A stretch of 10,803 nucleotides of DNA, from contig JAJXXI010000292.1 of the NCBI GenBank assembly GCA_021781185.1, forward strand, positions 1 to 10,803. Direction: 5' to 3'. Below are positions 6,303-10,803 of this stretch, in pieces. How positions within the stretch are numbered: position 1 is the first letter of the stretch; each line of letters begins with the position of its first letter. A model generated the notes under the pieces. It searched no databases. It saw only the letters and a list, made by a program, of their open reading frames with translations, and was not told the origin of the DNA. Made by a program: the position numbers and the translations under genes. Source of the stretch: a bacterium. GTDB taxonomy: Bacteria; Verrucomicrobiota; Verrucomicrobiia; Limisphaerales; UBA11358.

Positions 6303-8995
6303 TTGCCCATCTGGCCGCGCGTCACGCCGAGTTGGTTGAACAGTTTTAGTTCACGCCAGAGTTGCGTGCCTGAAATTTCCCCGCGCAACAACTGGCGGTA
6401 TTTGGCGATCGTGCGTTCAACTTCCGCTGGCGATTCGTTCAGAAATTCCACGCGGAAATTGCGCACGCCGAGTGCGAGCAGGCGTTCCACAAATTCCGCG
6501 CCGGTCTGGGCCTGCGAATTGAAAACCGTGTTGCGACAGCCGGCATCGGCTTTGAGCGGATGCTCCGCGCCCACGCGGTCGCGCAGCCGCACGTCATGCG
6601 TGTCGCACGGGCGGCCGCAGTCGTGGTAATCCTTCCCCTGCGAGAGAAACGCGCAGAACACGCAGTGCTCCATGTGAAACATCGGCATGTGCTGGTGGAT
6701 CGTGACCTCAAACCATTCCGGCGGCGCGGCCGACAGCAGCGCGTCAAGCTGCGTCACGTTCAGGTCGTAACTGGCAGTGACGCGTTCGAGGCCGAAATGA
6801 TTCCTGAAATAGTCCGCCGTGATGCGGTTGGCCACGTTCAGCGAGAAATCCCCGACACGCCGCGTGTCGGCGAAGAATTTCAAATGGTCGTAATTACGGA
6901 CGAGCACGCCGTCGGCATTGGCGGAGCGGACGAGGTTCAGGATCCATTCCTCGCCCATCTTGAAGATGCGCGGCGGGGCGACAAAAATGCCGGGCTGCGA
7001 GGATGGAGGATGGAGGGTGGAGGATGGCACGGAACAACCGCGCGCCGTATGAAAGGTCGTAACGGCCTCGCGATATTTCTTCGGGTCTTCAAACTCGCAG
7101 TAAATCGTCGTCACGCCGCATTTCAGCGCGGCGTCGAGCTGTGCGAGGTTGCGGACGAGAACGATCAGGGTAGCACCCGCGTCCCGCGGGTGAAATTCGG
7201 CGTCTCGCCGAATTTCGGAGAGACGCGTTGCATCCGTTGAAGTTGGCAAATGTTCCAGCCGGCCATGTCTATCTCCGGTTGCGGGCGCGACGCCCGAAAC
7301 GACAGGCCGGAGGCCTGTGCTACCAACCGCGAAATGCCACCGCTTCGGCAGCGCTCTCAGCCGTTCCAGTTCCACCACGAACTCGCGGCGCAGGCGGTTC
7401 AGTTCGCTGACGGGCACGAGGACTTCGCCGGAGAGAAAATTCTTCAGTTCGCCGAGCTTGAAGGGCGTGCCGCCGAGCCGGCCGAGCTGATCGCGCAATT
7501 TTTCCGTGGAGAGCGGCACTTTCTCCGCCTTGGCCAGCGGCATGGTGGATTCGACTTTGGCAACGTGTCCTTCCTCGTCGCGGGCGATGAGCGTGAGCGG
7601 CTGGCCGGCGAGGCCGTGGACCTCGACCTCGATTGGGCGTTGGAAGCGGATTTTATCGCCCTCAAATGTTTGGCGCAGTTGTTTGTCGAGTTCGGGGTCG
7701 TTCGTCTTCCAAAGCTTGTCGCCGACGTGAACACGCAGAAAATCAATGTTGCCGTAGCCGAAACGCAGCTCGGTCAATTTCTCGCCGGGAATTTTGAAGC
7801 GCGGCTCCTGGATTTCGTAGATGCGTCCACCCTCTTCCTTTTCGTCCGGCCGGCCGGCGTCGAAAACAATGCCGTCGCCGAGTTTGACGGGCGCGGCGAG
7901 GTTCACGATGACGCCGTCGCGGACGATTTTCTTCACTTCGCCGAGATAGACGCCGCGTTTCTTGCCGAACCGCGCGTGGACGAGCTTTTGGTTGTCCACC
8001 CCGCCGAACCAGCCGGTGAACAGGCCGCGGGAGAAACTCATTTCCAGTTCGTAGCGGCTTTCGGTAGAAAGCTGCGAACGTTCCGAAGGAATGGCGGCGT
8101 TCTGCCGAACGCCGCTACGCGAAAGTTTATCCAGCGCCTGCCGATAGACGCGCGTGATGCTGGCGACGTATTCGGGCGACTTGAGCCGGCCTTCGATCTT
8201 GAGCGAGGCGACGCCGGCGCGGACGAGTTTGGGCAACACTTCCAGGCCGGACAAATCCTGCGGGCTTAACAGATAGCGTTTGTCGCCGAGCGGAACCTGG
8301 ACGCCATCGGAAATCAAATCGTAAGGCATCCGGCAGGCCTGGGCGCATTCGCCGCGATTGGCGCTGCGGCCGCCGAGCGATTCGCTGGTGAGGCACTGGC
8401 CGGAATACGCGACGCAGAGCGCACCGTGGACGAAGACTTCGAGGGGCAATTGTGGTTTGGGCTCGACGGAGTCTCGCCCCACCAGATTCATCTTCTCAAT
8501 CTCGGCGATGGAACATTCGCGGGCGAGGACGGCGAGGTGGCAGCCGAGGTCGCGGGCGAATTTGATCCCCGCCGCGCTGGAGATGGTCATCTGCGTCGAG
8601 GCGTGGATGGGAAAATCCGGCGAGAGTTTGCGGATCAATTTGCAGATGCCCACGTCCTGCACGATGGCGGCGTCCACCCCGGCGGCGATGATGGCGCGCA
8701 GGTAATTTTCCGCGTCGGCAAGCTCGTTCTGGAAGACGAGCGTGTTGAAGGTGATGTAGCCCTTCACGCCGCGCCGGTGGAGGAATTCCATCAGCTTCGG
8801 CAGGTCCGCCTCGGTGAAATTGTTGGCGCGCATCCGGGCGTTGAACTTGTCGAGGCCGAAGTAGATGGCATCCGCGCCGTTCTCGACGGCGGCCTTGGCG
8901 CATTCCCAGTCGCCGGCCGGCGCGAGCAGCTCGGGCAACTGGCAACTGGCGGATGGCGGATGGGCAATGGATTCAGATGTGGTAAGGCCGGTCAT
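6299..8995 (-). CDS. Peptidase U32 family protein (RlhA-like RNA hydroxylase, two-domain form) with in-frame repeat insertions
   Basis: 898 residues. U32 proteins include RlhA (hydroxylation of a 23S rRNA cytidine) and TrhP (tRNA uridine hydroxylation); the 'collagenase-like protease' label is historical. The N-terminal domain starts PELLAPAGDWE (21-31) and carries the U32 signature EVFVHGALCVAYSGQC with cysteines at 194, 201, 217 and 221, the family's likely metal or Fe-S site. KIEGRLKSPEYV (266-277) and FSRGLFTGW follow, then a DUF3656-like middle. The C-terminal second U32-like domain has cysteines at 778, 781, 793 and 797, then LRDRVGAEHPLKADAGC. The E. coli proteins are much shorter (about 450-650); the long form is known in other phyla. 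Extra length here comes from repeat-derived segments near residues 10-21, 171-181, 293-315, 558-609 and 657-665, all in frame. No Shine-Dalgarno site is clear. Exact substrate uncertain. Confidence 0.9.
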   Translation of the reverse strand: MTGLTTSESIAHPPSASCQLPELLAPAGDWECAKAAVENGADAIYFGLDKFNARMRANNFTEADLPKLMEFLHRRGVKGYITFNTLVFQNELADAENYLRAIIAAGVDAAIVQDVGICKLIRKLSPDFPIHASTQMTISSAAGIKFARDLGCHLAVLARECSIAEIEKMNLVGRDSVEPKPQLPLEVFVHGALCVAYSGQCLTSESLGGRSANRGECAQACRMPYDLISDGVQVPLGDKRYLLSPQDLSGLEVLPKLVRAGVASLKIEGRLKSPEYVASITRVYRQALDKLSRSGVRQNAAIPSERSQLSTESRYELEMSFSRGLFTGWFGGVDNQKLVHARFGKKRGVYLGEVKKIVRDGVIVNLAAPVKLGDGIVFDAGRPDEKEEGGRIYEIQEPRFKIPGEKLTELRFGYGNIDFLRVHVGDKLWKTNDPELDKQLRQTFEGDKIRFQRPIEVEVHGLAGQPLTLIARDEEGHVAKVESTMPLAKAEKVPLSTEKLRDQLGRLGGTPFKLGELKNFLSGEVLVPVSELNRLRREFVVELERLRALPKRWHFAVGSTGLRPVVSGVAPATGDRHGRLEHLPTSTDATRLSEIRRDAEFHPRDAGATLIVLVRNLAQLDAALKCGVTTIYCEFEDPKKYREAVTTFHTARGCSVPSSTLHPPSSQPGIFVAPPRIFKMGEEWILNLVRSANADGVLVRNYDHLKFFADTRRVGDFSLNVANRITADYFRNHFGLERVTASYDLNVTQLDALLSAAPPEWFEVTIHQHMPMFHMEHCVFCAFLSQGKDYHDCGRPCDTHDVRLRDRVGAEHPLKADAGCRNTVFNSQAQTGAEFVERLLALGVRNFRVEFLNESPAEVERTIAKYRQLLRGEISGTQLWRELKLFNQLGVTRGQMGN
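7001..7028 (-). repeat. Heptanucleotide tandem repeat inside the U32 gene
   Basis: Four 7-bp units on the plus strand: GGATGGA, GGATGGA, GGGTGGA, GGATGGC. Read on the minus strand they encode a Ser/Pro/His-rich stretch (about residues 657-665) between two recognisable parts of the C-terminal domain. Because 7 is not a multiple of 3, unit number changes frame; four units (28 bp) plus flanking bases keep the frame open. Confidence 0.85.
7170..7325. repeat. 156-bp palindromic element with GGTAGCAC/GTGCTACC ends, in frame inside the U32 gene
   Basis: Bounded by perfect 8-bp inverted ends: GGTAGCAC (7170-7177) and GTGCTACC (7318-7325). Inside are four perfect short-loop hairpins: 7175-7182/7186-7193 (8 bp, loop TCC), 7193-7203/7207-7217 (11 bp, loop TCT), 7283-7288/7292-7297 (6 bp, loop CGA) and 7303-7309/7313-7319 (7 bp, loop GGA). 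CGGAGA (7217-7222) and TCTCCG (7273-7278) pair across the middle, so two half-modules face each other. The length is exactly 52 codons and the U32 frame reads through it (about residues 558-609). It resembles REP/BIME-type or MITE-like non-coding repeats, here tolerated as a protein insertion. Confidence 0.8.
8051..8118. repeat. 68-bp palindromic element with GTAGCGGC/GCCGCTAC ends, in frame inside the U32 gene
   Basis: Perfect 8-bp inverted ends: GTAGCGGC (8051-8058) and GCCGCTAC (8111-8118). Two 9-bp hairpins with 4-base loops lie inside: 8054-8062/8067-8075 (one G-T pair, loop GGTA) and 8094-8102/8107-8115 (perfect, loop TGCC). They flank a centre with GAACGTTC and a small TTCC-GAA-GGAA hairpin. 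The U32 frame crosses it as residues ~293-315, between ITRVYRQALDK and YELEMSFSRG, where homologues normally have a short, variable link. The GTAGC...GCTAC termini are shared with the element at 7170-7325. Confidence 0.8.
8454..8483. repeat. 30-bp imperfect palindrome inside the U32 gene
   Basis: Nested pairing GGT...ACC, GGGC...GCCC and GAC...GTC around a GGA loop, with a few mismatches. The loop triplet is the same as in the hairpin at 7303-7319. It adds about ten residues (near 171-181, VGRDSVEPKP) between the N-terminal helix and the EVFVHG signature strand. Probably a shorter or decayed relative of the other palindromic elements. Confidence 0.5.
8934..8968 (-). repeat. Heptanucleotide tandem repeat at the 5' end of the U32 gene
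   Basis: Five 7-bp units on the plus strand: GGCAACT twice, GGCGGAT twice, then GGGCAAT. They encode residues ~10-21 of the U32 protein, an N-terminal extension ahead of the conserved PELLAPAG. The unit length equals that of the array at 7001-7028 and the units are related in composition. Confidence 0.75.
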
Positions 8996-9126
8996 TTCGA
9001 ACTCAATTTAACAGCGAATCCGCATGGGCACAAAGCAACATTGAGGGAGGCTGAAGATGAAAGGGCGGAACTGGAATCCTTTTGAAATGGCCTTAAAACC
9101 GGGAAACGCTAAGATCCAGAAATTCG

Positions 9127-10029
9127 ATGTCGCCCAATTGCTTGCATCTCGATATAGACGGCACCTGGCCGCTGGATGTCCTGCCCGGACTGGCCGTTGC
9201 CCACCGGCGCGCATGGGGCCCCGCGTTGCGCTACTGCACCACGGAACGGCGCATTGAAGATTTTTACCGGCAGGTTCGCGGGGAACTGGCTGACTTCACG
9301 CTTTACGGCTCCGGCGATTTTCACCATCTGACGGCGGTCTGGCTGCGACGATTTCAGGAACCCTTCACATTGGTGTCGTTCGACAATCATCCGGATTGGG
9401 ACATTCGCCCGCCGCACTGGGGCTGCGGCACCTGGATGAATCGCGCATTGGAATTGCCGCAGATGCAGCAGGCGATGGTCTGGGGCTGCGCGAACGGCGA
9501 GTTGAACTGGCCGGGCCGGATGTTTGCCCGCAAATCGCCGCGCCTGGCCGCCCGTCCGTGGGCGGAACGAACTTCGCCCTCTTCCCAGCGCCTCTGGCCG
9601 GCGGTGAAACGGGCGAATTGGCGTGAAGAATTCAGTGCCTTCGCAGTCCGCCTGGCGACGCTGGCCGTCTACGTCACGGTGGATATGGATTGCCTGAGCG
9701 AAGAGGAATCCCTGACAAACTGGGAAAACGGGAGGTTCACGGCGGACGACGTGGCATGGGCGTTGCGCGAATTGCGCCGGCACGCCCGGATCATTGGCGG
9801 CGATGTCTGCGGGGCCTGGTCTCCCTCACGATACCACCGGCTGTATCAGAAAGTTTGGGCTTGGGTTGATCATCCCAAGCTGAAGCCGGTGGAGCCGGCG
9901 GCCGCGCTCGCGCTGAATTCCCGCGCGCTCCACACCATCTGGCCGGCGTTAACTGCCGGAGACGAGCGCGACGCCGGAGCAGATCAAAAACAATCCGATC
10001 CACAGGCTCCAGGACGCGCGTTCCTTTAG
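9127..10029 (+). CDS. Arginase/deacetylase-fold protein, substrate unknown
   Basis: 300 residues, no signal peptide. All metal-ligand positions of the ureohydrolase (arginase/agmatinase) superfamily seem present: YGSGDFHH (60-67) in place of GGDHS, SFDNHPDWD (85-92; Asp86, His88, Asp90) for DxHxD, and VDMDCL (185-190; Asp186, Asp188) for the DxD motif. IIGGDVCGAWSP (222-233) stands where arginases have their last active-site Glu. It is thus a probable binuclear-metal hydrolase, but the diverged motifs give no reason to call it arginase or agmatinase; a UPF0489-like relative is possible. The final ~25 residues are charged and low in similarity and overlap the convergent membrane-protein gene by 81 bp, so the original stop may have been lost. 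No good Shine-Dalgarno site precedes the ATG; a stop at 9094-9096 limits upstream extension. Confidence 0.75.
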   Translation: MSPNCLHLDIDGTWPLDVLPGLAVAHRRAWGPALRYCTTERRIEDFYRQVRGELADFTLYGSGDFHHLTAVWLRRFQEPFTLVSFDNHPDWDIRPPHWGCGTWMNRALELPQMQQAMVWGCANGELNWPGRMFARKSPRLAARPWAERTSPSSQRLWPAVKRANWREEFSAFAVRLATLAVYVTVDMDCLSEEESLTNWENGRFTADDVAWALRELRRHARIIGGDVCGAWSPSRYHRLYQKVWAWVDHPKLKPVEPAAALALNSRALHTIWPALTAGDERDAGADQKQSDPQAPGRAFL

Positions 10030-10287
10030 AAAAATGGAGGCGGCGATGACGACGAACAGGTAGTGCAGTCCTTCAAAGGGAAACAGGTAGCTCAAATCAA
10101 ACTGCGCCATCAGGCCCACCCAGATAAAAAACCCGAGCGCCATGATGGCCACGCCGGTGGCGAAAACGGCCGCGCGCCACGGCTTGCTGCCGTGCTCCGG
10201 CCAACTCATGGTTTTTTTCAGAAAGATCTGGCCGGCGACCATGCATAATTGTGACAGCACGGTGAGCAGAAAAGAGGCGAGACTCAC
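9949..10287 (-). CDS. Small EamA/SMR-type membrane protein, subunit B
   Basis: 112 residues with four predicted membrane segments (roughly 2-22, 38-60, 66-86 and 91-110), the size of an SMR or ArnE/ArnF-like subunit. VAGQIFLKKT near the N-terminus and FLKERASWSLWIGLFLICSGVALVS at the end (shown here as 86-110) follow the family pattern, including a Glu at the start of the last segment. The start is GTG 10287, overlapping the upstream gene's TGA by 4 bp (GTGA), with GGAGG (10295-10299) seven bases before it. This strongly argues for a coupled heterodimer. The open frame extends to 10494, but that part reads the upstream gene out of frame. Substrate unknown: candidates are undecaprenyl-linked sugars (ArnEF-like), drugs or metabolites. 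Confidence 0.85.
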   Translation of the reverse strand: MSLASFLLTVLSQLCMVAGQIFLKKTMSWPEHGSKPWRAAVFATGVAIMALGFFIWVGLMAQFDLSYLFPFEGLHYLFVVIAASIFLKERASWSLWIGLFLICSGVALVSGS

Positions 10288-10709
10288 AGTTTTTCCTCCA
10301 CTTCCTGCTCCGCCTTCATCAAGGGCCGGGCAACCATGAACACGCCGGCAATGACCAGCGCAATGCCGGCCCAGCGGACGAGATTGATTTTTTCCCCCAG
10401 AAAGAACCAGCAGGCCAGTGGCACCAGCACATGCACGCCGGCGGTCAGATTGGCGGCGATGTTCAGCGCCACAAAACGCAGGCTGTAAAGCCACGAGGCG
10501 AGGCTGCTGACCAACGCGATGATTCCCAGCCAGACCCAGCCCGAGTGCAATCCTGCAAGGCCGAAGCTGCCCGGCGTGATGGAATGGTCCGCACCAATTT
10601 TCAAGAGCACTTGCGCGGCTGCATCCAGCACGACACTGATGCCGATGGTGAAATAGGGATTGAACGCCGGTCGGAGCGGGGCGGGGTGGGGAGTTTGGCT
10701 GGCTGGCAT
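10284..10709 (-). CDS. Small EamA/SMR-type membrane protein, subunit A
   Basis: 141 residues: a Pro-rich N-terminal tail of about 18 residues, four membrane segments (about 19-38, 57-77, 82-104, 109-127) and a charged C-terminal tail (MKAEQEVEEKL). LLKIGA after the first segment and FFLGEKINLVRWAGIALVIAG (about 102-122) are typical of EamA/DMT proteins of half size. It precedes and overlaps subunit B, and begins 13 bp after the stop of another minus-strand gene at the window edge, so all three probably share a transcript. Two adjacent, non-identical small subunits suggest a heterodimer such as ArnE/ArnF; the real substrate cannot be read from sequence. The long N-terminal tail could mean that the true start is further downstream. 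Confidence 0.85.
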   Translation of the reverse strand: MPASQTPHPAPLRPAFNPYFTIGISVVLDAAAQVLLKIGADHSITPGSFGLAGLHSGWVWLGIIALVSSLASWLYSLRFVALNIAANLTAGVHVLVPLACWFFLGEKINLVRWAGIALVIAGVFMVARPLMKAEQEVEEKL

Positions 10710-10722
10710 GATGGCGGAACGG

Positions 10723-10803
10723 TCAAATCAGGTCTTTAAAGTTCCGGAACTTGCGGATGACCGGGTCGTGGCGCGTGGGTTCGAGGTATTTGAGCGCGAG
10801 CTT
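10723..10803 (-). CDS. C-terminal end of an unidentified gene (partial)
   Basis: The last 26 codons and TGA of a minus-strand gene that enters from the right edge, ending in HDPVIRKFRNFKDLI. Codon use is like that of its neighbours and the stop lies 13 bp before the start of the membrane-protein pair, so it is probably the first visible member of that operon. The fragment is too short for family assignment; its identity could reveal what the transporter pair carries. Confidence 0.55.
   Translation of the reverse strand, partial: KLALKYLEPTRHDPVIRKFRNFKDLI

Noticed and set aside
7250..8269. 339-codon plus-strand frame opposite the U32 gene
   Set aside because: Shadow of a GC-rich gene; the minus frame carries conserved U32 and DUF3656-like segments along the same stretch.
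9109..9783. 224-codon minus-strand frame opposite the arginase-like gene
   Set aside because: No family motif, while the plus frame holds a complete set of arginase-type metal ligands.
10288..10494. N-terminal extension of membrane subunit B
   Set aside because: It reads subunit A out of frame; the GTG at 10287 with GGAGG and a GTGA overlap is a far better start.
1..10803. CRISPR array, tRNA, rRNA, phage, toxin-antitoxin or defence genes
   Set aside because: Looked for; no spaced direct repeats, cloverleaf, rRNA segments, transposase, integrase or known defence motifs were seen.

Overview
The window (about 10.8 kb, GC-rich, with poor or absent Shine-Dalgarno sites before most genes) looks like ordinary chromosome of a Verrucomicrobiota bacterium, probably of the Pedosphaerales/Limisphaerales type. 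The clue is a secreted protein with the C-terminal domain typical of that group, plus palindromic and heptanucleotide repeats scattered inside a coding sequence. The taxon is an inference from protein style; no rRNA or marker search was possible.

Layout. Minus strand 1-1195: trpF (tryptophan synthesis) overlaps tag (3-methyladenine DNA glycosylase, cut by the window edge) by 4 bp. Minus 1258-2937: a large exported protein, divergent from a plus-strand group I cysteine desulfurase (3049-4215). A 183-bp intergenic region with DnaA-box-like sites and a 40-bp tract that is over 90% A+T leads into dnaN (4399-5505). Behind dnaN lie a hairpin and the decayed 3' tail of a second U32-peptidase gene, then an exported histidine-phosphatase-like gene (5664-6302, plus). 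Its stop codon overlaps that of an intact, long U32 peptidase/RlhA-type gene (6299-8995, minus). An arginase-fold protein (9127-10029, plus) follows. It converges with and overlaps a two-gene minus-strand operon of small EamA/SMR-type membrane proteins (9949-10709), which is preceded by the end of another gene at the right edge.

The genes are mostly housekeeping: amino-acid synthesis, DNA repair, sulfur mobilisation, the replication clamp, RNA hydroxylation and small transporters. I see no defence island, phage, CRISPR or complete transposon. The most unusual structure is in and behind the U32 gene. It carries two palindromic elements with GTAGC...GCTAC ends, a third short palindrome, and two heptanucleotide tandem arrays, all read through in frame. 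About 750 bp beyond its stop lies a second copy of its last 28 codons, immediately followed by a minus-strand intrinsic terminator. The phosphatase gene therefore sits between the intact gene and what looks like the old gene end.
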